A stretch of 34,201 nt of DNA from Candidatus Levybacteria bacterium RIFCSPHIGHO2_01_FULL_38_26 (GTDB lineage Bacteria; Patescibacteriota; Microgenomatia; Levybacterales; UBA12049): positions 1 to 34,201 of the forward strand of contig MFNO01000038.1 of assembly GCA_001782075.1 (NCBI GenBank), given 5' to 3'. The position numbers and the translations under genes were made by a program. Positions 21,851 to 29,762 of this stretch are shown piece after piece. How positions within the stretch are numbered: the stretch's first letter is position 1; every line of letters starts with the position of its first letter. Under the pieces are notes generated by a model that had not been told where the DNA came from, did no database searches, and worked only from the letters and a program-made list of their open reading frames with translations.

Positions 21851-22423
21851 TTATTGGAGTTTATCCATGAAGAATTCAACAGCCTCTGCCCAGCTTCCTT
21901 GACTTTGAGGAGTATACCTTTTCATTATTTCATATGGTGTAATTAATCCATCTGCCTTGTACTTTAAAGCCAAAGTTTTCGTCACGGTGTGAATTGCTTC
22001 TTCAAAATTTGAGAATCTCGTTACCTTATCTCCATAAATACCAAATCCCCAGCAGTTGTGGGAGTTTGGGGGAGACCTTTTACACAGGTTTGATTCCTGC
22101 ATGGCGATAGCGGGGATGAGGCGAAAGTCGAGATCATACAGGTCTGCGGCTTCAATAACAGTTGCCGCATGCGGCTCGAGCGGAGAGTTGTAACGCTCAA
22201 AAAATTGCCTGACAATTTCAACTCTGGCTCCCTCTTCAAAGATTTTATCTTCAATTTTATTCTCCAGTGAGGGCAGTGCCGCAAATGCAACTGAATGAGG
22301 TCTGGTAGTATATACGTTGTTTTTGTTTTGTTTGTAAGACACAGATAGAAGGAAGAAGATGCTGGCTAAAAGCAAAGATGCTGTGAATCCAAAAAAAGAA
22401 AATGTGAGAAAAATTTTCGTCAT
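21851..22423 (-). CDS. Secreted lysozyme-fold protein (putative peptidoglycan hydrolase), copy 2
   Basis: This 190-residue paralogue of the 21109 gene has an N-terminal hydrophobic segment (about 5-28), DLYDLDFRLIPAIAMQESNLCK with the equivalent Glu, NCWGFGIYGDKVTRFSN, and the ending WAEAVEFFMDKLQ. Two Cys flank the active region (CKRSPPNSHNC) and could form a disulfide. The short sequence before its ATG (ATCTCCAACGCATGACG) resembles the loop of the hairpin before copy 1, supporting duplication of the whole unit. Confidence 0.7.
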   Translation of the reverse strand: MTKIFLTFSFFGFTASLLLASIFFLLSVSYKQNKNNVYTTRPHSVAFAALPSLENKIEDKIFEEGARVEIVRQFFERYNSPLEPHAATVIEAADLYDLDFRLIPAIAMQESNLCKRSPPNSHNCWGFGIYGDKVTRFSNFEEAIHTVTKTLALKYKADGLITPYEIMKRYTPQSQGSWAEAVEFFMDKLQ

Positions 22424-22436
22424 GCGTTGGAGATAG

Positions 22437-22491
22437 ATTTATATTGGCATATTTTAAAAAAGTTGTCAACCTTATGGAGTTTTGATAAAAT
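22437..22491. promoter_or_regulatory. Back-to-back promoters for lysozyme copy 2 and the tRNA cluster
   Basis: To the right, TTGTCA (22463-22468), 17 nt and TAAAAT (22486-22491) stand 14 nt before tRNA-Leu(CAG). To the left, TTGACA (22464-22469) reads on the minus strand from the same GTTGTCAAC bases, with a poorer TATAAA/AATATA box at 22438-22445. The two -35 elements overlap, so the promoters cannot be occupied together. Confidence 0.6.
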
Positions 22492-22505
22492 GAAACTGTA
22501 TTTTT

Positions 22506-22586
22506 GTCGGGGTGGCGGAATGGTAGACGCGTACGGTTCAGGGCCGTATGGAGCAATCCATGGAGGTTCGAGTCCTCTCTCCGACA
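22506..22586 (+). tRNA. tRNA-Leu (CAG)
   Basis: Class II tRNA with acceptor GTCGGGG/CTCCGAC (one G-T), anticodon stem ACGG/CCGT around TTCAGGG (anticodon CAG), variable arm TGGAGCAATCCA and T arm GGAGGTTCGAGTCCTCT. CCA is not fully encoded. Confidence 0.95.
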
Positions 22587-22618
22587 CCCAGAGAGAGGGG
22601 CTTAATACAATAAAACGA

Positions 22619-22701
22619 GGGTCGGTGGCGGAACCTGGTATACGCGCATGCTTGAGGTGCATGTCCCGCAAGGGGTGGAGGTTCAACTCCTCTCCGACCC
22701 A
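22619..22701 (+). tRNA. tRNA-Leu (GAG)
   Basis: Class II tRNA with acceptor GGGTCGG/CCGACCC and discriminator A, anticodon loop TTGAGGT (anticodon GAG) within GCATGC/GCATGT, variable arm TCCCGCAAGGGG and T arm GGAGGTTCAACTCCTCT. A CCGCGT/ACGCGG hairpin separates it from the next element. Confidence 0.93.
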
Positions 22702-22715
22702 CCGCGTCAAACGCG

Positions 22716-22894
22716 GGGCACTTAGCTCAGTGGTAGACCTGCCCGACATTGAATGGACCCGTGGCTCAGTTGGTAGAGCGTCTCGTTTACACCGAGAAGG
22801 TCAAAGGTTCGAGTCCTTTCGGGTCCACAAAGTCCAGTCAGGCGGGGTTGTCGCCTAAGGCGACATGTCGGGGGTTCAAGTCCCTCAGTGCCCA
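22716..22894 (+). other. Interrupted tRNA-like gene enclosing tRNA-Val(TAC)
   Basis: The 5' part has acceptor GGGCACT and a D-arm TAGCTCAGTGGTAGA (22716-22736). The 3' part has T arm GGGGG-TTCAAGT-CCCTC and AGTGCCC plus discriminator A (22870-22894). The acceptor strands pair 7/7. Between them lies the complete tRNA-Val(TAC) and about 40 further bases with a perfect TGTCGCC-TAA-GGCGACA hairpin. Anticodon-stem candidates CCTGCC/GGCGGG or CCCGACAT/ATGTCGGG exist, but none gives a canonical loop, so no anticodon can be assigned. It may be a tRNA with an insertion or a decayed copy. Confidence 0.5.
22755..22827 (+). tRNA. tRNA-Val (TAC)
   Basis: A complete 73-nt cloverleaf: acceptor GGACCCG/CGGGTCC, D arm GGCTCAGTTGGTAGAGC, anticodon stem TCTCG/CGAGA around TTTACAC (anticodon TAC), T arm AAAGGTTCGAGTCCTTT, discriminator A and no CCA. 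It lies wholly inside the interrupted tRNA-like element at 22716-22894. Confidence 0.95.
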
Positions 22895-22912
22895 CAAAAT
22901 AAATATTTTTGT

Positions 22913-22918
22913 TATAAT
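22913..22918 (+). promoter_or_regulatory. -10 box before tRNA-Phe
   Basis: TATAAT preceded by a T-rich stretch, 9 nt before the tRNA-Phe 5' end; no convincing -35. It may also serve the kinase and S-adenosylhomocysteinase genes downstream. Confidence 0.5.
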
Positions 22919-22927
22919 ATATTTTCT

Positions 22928-23000
22928 GCCGAGATAGCCTAGGTGGTCATGGCGCGTGTCTGAAGAACACGTTATGCGGGTTCGACTCCTGCTCTCGGCA
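22928..23000 (+). tRNA. tRNA-Phe (GAA)
   Basis: A 73-nt tRNA with acceptor GCCGAGA/TCTCGGC, anticodon stem CGTGT/ACACG around CTGAAGA (anticodon GAA) and T arm GCGGGTTCGACTCCTGC. Discriminator A is followed by CC but not a third A. It lies 38 nt upstream of the PfkB kinase gene in the same direction. Confidence 0.94.
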
Positions 23001-23038
23001 CCGCATCAGCTTCTGCACACTTTGGGTGTCTCGCCAAA

Positions 23039-23971
23039 ATGATTATTGTTACAGGTACAATCGCCTACGATTATATAATGGATTTTCCCGGTAAATTTGG
23101 CGACCACATCCTTCCCCATCAAATTCACAACATAAATTTATCTTTCATCGTTAATAAATTTGCAAGAAGACGCGGCGGGACAGCCGGAAATGTTTCATAT
23201 TCTTTAGGACTTCTTAAAACTCCCCATACTCTTTTTTCTGTTGCGGGAAAAGATTTTGATGATTATAAGAAGGCTTTTAAAAAGCTAAATATTGATACAG
23301 ATCATGTTTTGGTAGACAAAAGCAACTATACCTCGACAGGTTTTGCGATGACAGATAAAAAGGATAATCAAATTTGGGGATATTTTTATGGAGCGGCAGA
23401 AAAAATCTCAAAACTTAATCTTAAAAATATCGCGACCAAAAAAGACATTGTACTTATTGGTCCATCCGGCGCAAAGGGATCTTTATCTTTTGTAAAACAA
23501 TGCGTTGACTTGAAATCTTCTTATGTTTTTGATCCTGGTTTTATATTGACACAAGTGAATGATAACGATTTGGAATTTGGAGTTGGTCATTGTAATTTTT
23601 TGATTGGCAATGATTATGAAATAAATCTTATTAAAAAGAGAGTAAAAAAGTGGAAAAGCATGTTTAAAAATAAAACTGTTATCACGACGCTTGGTGAAAA
23701 GGGATCGAAAATAGAATGCAATGGAATTAGCTACAATATAAAACCGGCAAAGCCCAAAAAAGTGGTAGATCCAACCGGTGCCGGCGACGCGTGGAGGGCC
23801 GGGTTTTTGGCCGGAATGGAAAAAGGATTTGATTTAAAAACTTGCGGGGGGATGGGATCTGTTGCCAGCTCTTTTGCAGTTGAGGAGTATGGAACGCAGG
23901 AACATAAGTTTAGCACTAAAGACTTTGAAAATAGATATAGACAAACATATAAAAGTCTGTTAGATTTATAG
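23039..23971 (+). CDS. PfkB-family carbohydrate/nucleoside kinase, probably adenosine kinase
   Basis: This 310-residue kinase has the PfkB signature VVDPTGAGDAWRAGFLAG near the C-terminus with the catalytic Asp of GAGD, and the N-terminal substrate region GGTAGNVSYSLGLL. The family phosphorylates sugars or nucleosides. Because the next gene, 3 nt away, is S-adenosylhomocysteinase, which releases adenosine, adenosine kinase is the best guess. It may be transcribed with tRNA-Phe. Confidence 0.82.
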   Translation: MIIVTGTIAYDYIMDFPGKFGDHILPHQIHNINLSFIVNKFARRRGGTAGNVSYSLGLLKTPHTLFSVAGKDFDDYKKAFKKLNIDTDHVLVDKSNYTSTGFAMTDKKDNQIWGYFYGAAEKISKLNLKNIATKKDIVLIGPSGAKGSLSFVKQCVDLKSSYVFDPGFILTQVNDNDLEFGVGHCNFLIGNDYEINLIKKRVKKWKSMFKNKTVITTLGEKGSKIECNGISYNIKPAKPKKVVDPTGAGDAWRAGFLAGMEKGFDLKTCGGMGSVASSFAVEEYGTQEHKFSTKDFENRYRQTYKSLLDL

Positions 23972-25243
<1,272 letters not shown>

Positions 25244-25271
25244 GTCTTATTCTCTCTTAAATGCTTCCAAC

Positions 25272-25300
25272 TTGAATAGCGTTACGTTTAGTCTTATAAT
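25272..25300 (+). promoter_or_regulatory. Promoter of the 25309 methyltransferase
   Basis: TTGAAT (25272-25277), 17 nt and TATAAT (25295-25300), then 8 nt to the ATG. Confidence 0.7.
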
Positions 25301-25308
25301 TCGCATGA

Positions 25309-26094
25309 ATGTATAAAGAATATTCTAGGTTTTATGACGACGTTTATGAGGGGAAAAGGCTTGATGAATTGGCAGGGCTCTGGCGGGATGATCGGGATTT
25401 TTGGCTAAATCAGGCCAAGGAAGCAGGATCTCCAATTCTTGAGATTGCCTGCGGTTCTGGAAGACTGACTATACCTATTGCAGAATTGGGTTTAATAGTT
25501 CATGGTATTGACAATTCACAGGAAATGCTTGCTTTACTAAAAGAAAAAGTAGCCAGGATGGAAGTAAATCCCGAAAATTTAACATATGAGTTATCTTCCA
25601 TGTCGGGAGACGATGAGTATCCATCGGGTTTTAATCTCGCATTTGTTTCCACAAGCGCACTTCAGTATTTACATATTGCTGAAGATCAGGAAAAAGCATT
25701 CGCCAAAGCATACGGGAGTTTAAAAAGCGGCGGGAAATTCATAACAGACGTATTTAATCCAAATCCTGAATTTATTACAGGGTGGGGAGAAAAGATACTT
25801 ATGAAGCAGTCGCAAAGCTTATCTGATCCTGATACTGAAATTGACTGGTATTGTGTTCCGATATCATATGACGGGCAGACAAAAATCTTGAATATGCCAA
25901 ATCTATTTGTTTTCAGGAGACAAGATGAACAGACTGAACTGTCAATGGATGTAGGGTATTATTGTTATTCGGAGAGTGAGTTAAAGGAGTTGTTTTTAAA
26001 ATCTGATTTTAAAGATATCAAGGTCTTTGGCGGGTATAATAAGGAAGATTTTACCCAAATAAGCAGTCGTATAATCATGATGGGTACCAAATAG
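25309..26094 (+). CDS. Class I SAM-dependent methyltransferase
   Basis: This 261-residue protein has motif I ILEIACGSGRLT (about 44-55), then VHGIDNSQEML, a motif with FNLAFVSTSALQYL and SLKSGGKFITDVFNP, the usual order for a small-molecule methyltransferase. Substrate unknown. It leads a two-gene unit with a broken GNAT gene 1 nt downstream. The start is supported by a promoter 8 nt upstream. Confidence 0.85.
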   Translation: MYKEYSRFYDDVYEGKRLDELAGLWRDDRDFWLNQAKEAGSPILEIACGSGRLTIPIAELGLIVHGIDNSQEMLALLKEKVARMEVNPENLTYELSSMSGDDEYPSGFNLAFVSTSALQYLHIAEDQEKAFAKAYGSLKSGGKFITDVFNPNPEFITGWGEKILMKQSQSLSDPDTEIDWYCVPISYDGQTKILNMPNLFVFRRQDEQTELSMDVGYYCYSESELKELFLKSDFKDIKVFGGYNKEDFTQISSRIIMMGTK

Positions 26095-26095
26095 A

Positions 26096-26625
26096 ATGAC
26101 TGAGCTGTTAAAACCTCTACAAACTGAGGATATGGACAGAGTGATAGATCTTGCAAGGAGATCATATCCTGATAAATCAAGGACTGGTGTGCTTGCGTCA
26201 TTGGAGTTTCAGAGGAAATGTATGGAATTAGGTTTGGATAATAAAAAAACAGAGCAGTTTCAGGTTTTAATTGATGATAAAACCGTAGGTGTGTGCGGTT
26301 TGTATAAAAGGGGCGACCGTTGTCCGGAGGATGTTATTTGGGGTGATTGGTTTTTATCGATCCTGAAAAAAGAAATTCAACGCTAGCTTATAGAATGGGC
26401 GTTGAGTTGATAAGTAAAGCAAAAGAATTAAATTACAGGATGATGTGGGTTGAAACAACGGATGACAATCAGGATTATTTCAATATAGAGCCATATTTAT
26501 TGCGTTTTGGATTTAAAGAACAAGGAGATCTGCCTAATTATTTTGAAGAAGGTATAAGTTTGCATTTTTTTTCTCTTGATTTAAATTCTTGGGAGCGAGG
26601 ATTGGGTAGGAAAGAAAAAAAATAG
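26096..26625 (+). pseudogene. GNAT-family acetyltransferase split by a -1 frameshift
   Basis: Two tracked ORFs (26096-26386 and 26347-26625) make one GNAT protein. The first gives EDVIWGDWF, the second continues FIDPEKRNSTLAYRMGVELI, the acetyl-CoA loop region. The break is at a five-T run (26351-26355); a sixth T would restore a single reading frame of about 176 codons. The second ORF continues to FGFKEQGDLPNYFEEG, typical of GNAT C-termini. It could be sequencing error, a real pseudogene or programmed slippage. Confidence 0.75.
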
Positions 26626-26688
26626 TTTTCGCTTCCTGTTTAAAAATACTGGTAAAAGGGTTTCTTTTTTGATAAAATCATTTTACTC

Positions 26689-26760
26689 GCGGGAGTAGTT
26701 CATCGGTAGAACGTCTCCTTGCCAAGGAGAAGGTAGCGGGTCCGATTCCCGTCTCCCGCT
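26689..26760 (+). tRNA. tRNA-Gly (GCC)
   Basis: A 72-nt tRNA: acceptor GCGGGAG/CTCCCGC, D stem GTTC/GAAC, anticodon stem CTCCT/AGGAG around TGCCA (anticodon GCC) and T arm GCGGGTCCGATTCCCGT. Discriminator T, no CCA. TTTTGATAAAAT upstream (TAAAAT at 26673-26678) is a likely extended -10 promoter. Confidence 0.95.
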
Positions 26761-26782
26761 CATCGCGTCAGACGCGACTCAA

Positions 26783-27223
26783 ATGAAAATCACAAGTTCA
26801 GCCTTTGGTCACGACCAAAAGATTCCTGGCAAATATACATGTGATGGAGACAATGTAAATCCCCCGCTCCAGTTTTCGGATGTTCCTCCAGATTCGAAAA
26901 GTTTAGTTCTCATAGTTGATGATCCTGATGCGCCAAGCAAAACCTGGGTTCATTGGGTGGTATACAATATTGATTCTGACACCAGCGAAGTTGAGGAAGA
27001 TACTATTCCCAGTGGCGGCCTTGAGGCAACTACAGATTTTGGGAGGCCCGGTTATGGAGGAAATTGTCCCCCTTCAGGAACCCATCGATATTTCTTTAGG
27101 CTTTACGCGTTGGACTGCGCGCTTGAACTTCCCAAAAACGCAACCAAAGAAATGGTTGAGAAAAAAATGCAACATCACACTCTTGACAAAGCGGAGCTTA
27201 TAGGATTATATAGTGGAGTATAG
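26783..27223 (+). CDS. PEBP / YbhB-YbcL family protein
   Basis: This 146-residue protein has the phosphatidylethanolamine-binding fold motifs DGDNVNPPLQF, VLIVDDPDAPSKTWVHWVVYNI (DPDAP and HW) and PPSGTHRYFFRLYALD (GxHRY). Bacterial members have no clear enzymatic role. It begins 22 nt after tRNA-Gly with only a CGCGTC/GACGCG hairpin between, so the mRNA may come from a tRNA-containing precursor. Confidence 0.9.
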   Translation: MKITSSAFGHDQKIPGKYTCDGDNVNPPLQFSDVPPDSKSLVLIVDDPDAPSKTWVHWVVYNIDSDTSEVEEDTIPSGGLEATTDFGRPGYGGNCPPSGTHRYFFRLYALDCALELPKNATKEMVEKKMQHHTLDKAELIGLYSGV

Positions 27224-27237
27224 TCACCCATTTTATT

Positions 27238-27780
27238 ATGGGAATTGAAGGCAGGATCAAAGATTACCCGAAAACGGAAGGTAGTGAAACAGTGAGAGAA
27301 CCTGAGTGGGTAATTTTGAAGTGCAGACGAGGTCAAGAGCCGCATGTAGCAGTGCAGCTAAAAGCATTAAATATAGATTCATTTATTCCTCGATATTCTT
27401 TTGGAGGGAAAATTAGCAAAAAAAGCTTACTCCCTAATTATTTATTTGTAAAAATCGATGAAAAATCAGGAGATAAGATGCTTTTGATAAAAAGACAAGT
27501 CGGAGTGTTGGATTTGGTGTTGGATGGAGCAAGAATTCCTCAAACGGTCGTCGAATCTATACAACATCAACTAAAAAATACCGATGTTATTGACTCAACT
27601 GGGTACCCTCTTAATATAGGAGATAAAATAAAGGTTTCTTCAGGACCATTAAAAGATTTGGAGGGTGTCTTTAATAAGAGTTTTTCGACACATGCTAAGC
27701 TACAGATGATTTTGAGCGTTAGCGATCAGTTTAGATTAACTATTAATTCTTCCCAAGTAAGGAAGATAGATAGTTTTTGA
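27238..27780 (+). CDS. NusG/RfaH-family transcription elongation factor paralogue
   Basis: This 180-residue protein has the NGN domain (WVILKCRRGQEPHVAVQL, then SFIPRYSF and LLPNYLFVKI) and a C-terminal KOW motif (IGDKIKVSSGPLKDLEG). Such paralogues (RfaH, LoaP, UpxY) act on chosen long operons rather than globally. The acyltransferase gene begins 1 nt after it, so the pair is cotranscribed; whether it acts on that operon is unknown. Confidence 0.85.
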   Translation: MGIEGRIKDYPKTEGSETVREPEWVILKCRRGQEPHVAVQLKALNIDSFIPRYSFGGKISKKSLLPNYLFVKIDEKSGDKMLLIKRQVGVLDLVLDGARIPQTVVESIQHQLKNTDVIDSTGYPLNIGDKIKVSSGPLKDLEGVFNKSFSTHAKLQMILSVSDQFRLTINSSQVRKIDSF

Positions 27781-27781
27781 G

Positions 27782-28546
27782 GTGGGAAAAGAAGCTTATA
27801 TTCCAAAGAGACATCAAACTTTCAGGGCTTTAGTTGAAAAAACTCTAACACATACCCCCCTTTTTAGAAGTGAGATACTTTATCCAGAGAGACTCGGGAA
27901 AGCACGAGAGGTTCTGCAAAATGGAACGGGATTGTGTATAGTAGCCAATCATCCTTCAAGAAAAGAAACAGTCCAAATGTTTCAGATTCCTTTTGGGGAT
28001 AAAGAGTTTCGTAAAAGAGAAATCGTAGCACCGGTTGCACTACATCAGAAATTCCCTTTTATGGATACTTTGAGTCGCATTTTTGCAGTAGATTTGAAAT
28101 ATATAGTGACTGAGGAGACAATTAAGCAAGCAGAGAAAAAAGGGGCTCACGGACTTCGAAAAAATCAAGGCGTTAGTAAATATATTAATAATGCATTAGG
28201 GGTACTTTCAAATGGAGGTATTTTAATTCTTTTCCCTCAAGGCACAAGAAGAGAAACTCTTTATTCTTCCGAAAACCCACAAACAATTGGCAGCCTTATG
28301 CTTTATGCAAAAAGAGCAGATGTAAGAATGGGGTTTTTGTTTGTAGGAGTTGACCTGGCAGAAGAAGTTGAAGATTACTCAAAAACTCGAGGATTTAATA
28401 TCTTTAAAAAATACAAGCTTACTATTGGAGAAACGCTCACCGACAATGAGGTTCTTGAAAAAGCAGGAGGAAATTTGAGAGAGGTAGATAACGTTGTATA
28501 TAAACATTTGGAACCCCTTGTTTCTCCAAAATACGCCGGTATCTAG
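27782..28546 (+). CDS. PlsC-like lysophospholipid acyltransferase
   Basis: This 254-residue protein has ANHPSRKET, an altered form of the HX4D acyltransferase box (Glu in place of Asp), and FPQGTRRET, a form of the FPEGTRS box. The enzyme class transfers acyl groups to lysophosphatidate. No membrane segment is obvious, so it may be peripheral. The start is GTG at 27782, next to the NusG paralogue stop. The changed catalytic box lowers confidence in activity. Confidence 0.75.
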   Translation: MGKEAYIPKRHQTFRALVEKTLTHTPLFRSEILYPERLGKAREVLQNGTGLCIVANHPSRKETVQMFQIPFGDKEFRKREIVAPVALHQKFPFMDTLSRIFAVDLKYIVTEETIKQAEKKGAHGLRKNQGVSKYINNALGVLSNGGILILFPQGTRRETLYSSENPQTIGSLMLYAKRADVRMGFLFVGVDLAEEVEDYSKTRGFNIFKKYKLTIGETLTDNEVLEKAGGNLREVDNVVYKHLEPLVSPKYAGI

Positions 28547-28691
28547 CACTTGTCGAATTATGACTTAGATTTGGAGGGTTGATATAATATGCTATTATTT
28601 CAGCGTGAAACACCTACTGGCGTAAATAATTCAAACTTAAATCTGGAGGAAATATTGTTGCGGAAGATAGCTTGGTTTCTAAAATACCCCC

Positions 28692-28720
28692 TTGACTTTA
28701 CCGTCCCAATAGTATATACT
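28692..28720 (+). promoter_or_regulatory. Promoter of the cohesin-like gene
   Basis: TTGACT (28692-28697), 17 nt and TATACT (28715-28720), then ACAGGAT and the ATG at 28728: a 7-nt gap. The tracked 68-aa ORF at 28589-28795 overlaps this promoter and is judged a shadow. Farther upstream, 28547-28690 holds a second possible -10 (TATAAT near 28585) and a GGAGG, but no gene I can support. Confidence 0.75.
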
Positions 28721-28727
28721 ACAGGAT

Positions 28728-29258
28728 ATGAAATTTGGGAAATTAAAGATTTTAAATCTACTCAGCGCGTTATTCACGTTTGTTGTGATGCTTAGCGTCG
28801 TTTCAAATACTGCGTTTGCTTCTACCTTGTACTTATCTCAAAATAGCGGATTGCTTACTTCTGGAAATACTTTTTCAGTTGATGTCGTTCTTGATACAAA
28901 CAGCGAATCTATAAATGGAATTTCAGCCTATCTTTCCTATCCAACAGATAAACTTGAGGTAACGGGAATTTCTTATGGGACTGCTTTTCCTGTTGAGGCG
29001 GCAGAAATTGACACCAATGGAATTATAGAGATTTCAAGAGGAAGTTATACAGGTGAAGTAGGAAATGTGTCAGTTGCAACTATTAGTTTTATTGCCAAAG
29101 AACAAGGTCAAGCAGCGATCTCTTTTGTCAATGGATCTGCTGCTCCAAGAACTTCAGACAGCAGTGATTCTCTTGATCTTTCGCAAAGCACAGGTGGAGT
29201 ATTTACAATTGAACAATCACAAGCATCAACTACTCAAATCCCCGCATGTTTTCCCTAA
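28728..29258 (+). CDS. Secreted cohesin-like domain protein
   Basis: This 176-residue protein has a signal peptide (MKFGKLKILNLLSALFTFVV...AFA, about 1-31) and a beta-sandwich with the cohesin pattern: TFSVDVVLDTNSESINGISAYL, DKLEVTGI, IEISRGSYTG and VATISFIAKEQGQAAISF. Cohesin domains bind dockerins or act as surface adhesion modules. The C-terminus is short (QIPACFP) with no visible membrane anchor, so it is probably released or bound to a partner. Confidence 0.75.
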   Translation: MKFGKLKILNLLSALFTFVVMLSVVSNTAFASTLYLSQNSGLLTSGNTFSVDVVLDTNSESINGISAYLSYPTDKLEVTGISYGTAFPVEAAEIDTNGIIEISRGSYTGEVGNVSVATISFIAKEQGQAAISFVNGSAAPRTSDSSDSLDLSQSTGGVFTIEQSQASTTQIPACFP

Positions 29259-29270
29259 CACATACATATT

Positions 29271-29299
29271 TTGACAAAGCGTATATAGTTTTGTATACT
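29271..29299 (+). promoter_or_regulatory. Promoter of the 29310 gene
   Basis: Consensus TTGACA (29271-29276), 17 nt and TATACT (29294-29299), 10 nt before the ATG at 29310. Confidence 0.75.
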
Positions 29300-29309
29300 T
29301 TTTGCCGAT

Positions 29310-29762
29310 ATGCACAAAGAACTTAACAATTCATATTTACCTCAAGAAGGTGATATCTTAGAGGATAATGCTAGAATGGCAAGGAACAAGCTTCGGAGAA
29401 CGGTTGAAGCAGAGATTAGAGATATGGGGTCACTAACTACCCGGACTATAAAGGGTAATGAGAGTAAAATAGTAGATGGAACTAAAATTTATGGTGAGAA
29501 ATACATTGGAAATAGTTTGCCCTCAAATTGTCGTCTTTTTAGTATAGTTATAATTCGTCTTAAGGAAATGGGAGTTTTTACAGAAGATGATCTTGTGAAT
29601 CTTTCTTCCAGTAATTTATTGAAAATAAGGGACAGTAAAAGAGAAACAGATAAATATATTCGTCTGATGAGATCCTATGTGGTCGCAAAAGGATATTTAG
29701 AGAATAGAGAAAATTCAAACAAAACCTTCAATCATCCCCGGGGCCGTTGGGCTAGTTTGTAG
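29310..29762 (+). CDS. Unknown 150-residue protein
   Basis: A soluble, charged protein without recognised domains: DNARMARNKLRRTVEAEI is a likely helix, and VIIRLKEMGVFTEDDLVNLSSSNLLKI resembles a short helix-turn-helix-like or SAM-type helical bundle, but not specifically enough to name. It has its own near-consensus promoter. Its 3' end overlaps the end of the convergent Fic gene by 31 bp. Confidence 0.6.
   Translation: MHKELNNSYLPQEGDILEDNARMARNKLRRTVEAEIRDMGSLTTRTIKGNESKIVDGTKIYGEKYIGNSLPSNCRLFSIVIIRLKEMGVFTEDDLVNLSSSNLLKIRDSKRETDKYIRLMRSYVVAKGYLENRENSNKTFNHPRGRWASL

Noticed and set aside
22716-22894. Group I intron or tmRNA as explanation for the interrupted tRNA-like element
   Set aside because: The insert is far too short and already filled by a tRNA; no tmRNA tag reading frame or typical tmRNA ends are present.
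22427-22937. Plus-strand ORFs of 143 and 62 residues and a minus-strand ORF over the tRNA cluster
   Set aside because: They read through tRNA genes (for example GSSPLSDT and VAQLVERLVYTEKVKGSSPFGS strings are typical tRNA translations).
26751-26782. CGCGTC/GACGCG hairpin after tRNA-Gly as a terminator
   Set aside because: It is short and is not followed by a U tract; the PEBP gene begins a few bases later.
28589-28795. 68-residue ORF before the cohesin-like gene
   Set aside because: A consensus-like promoter lies inside it and the cohesin-like gene starts within it in another frame; the peptide has no recognisable features.
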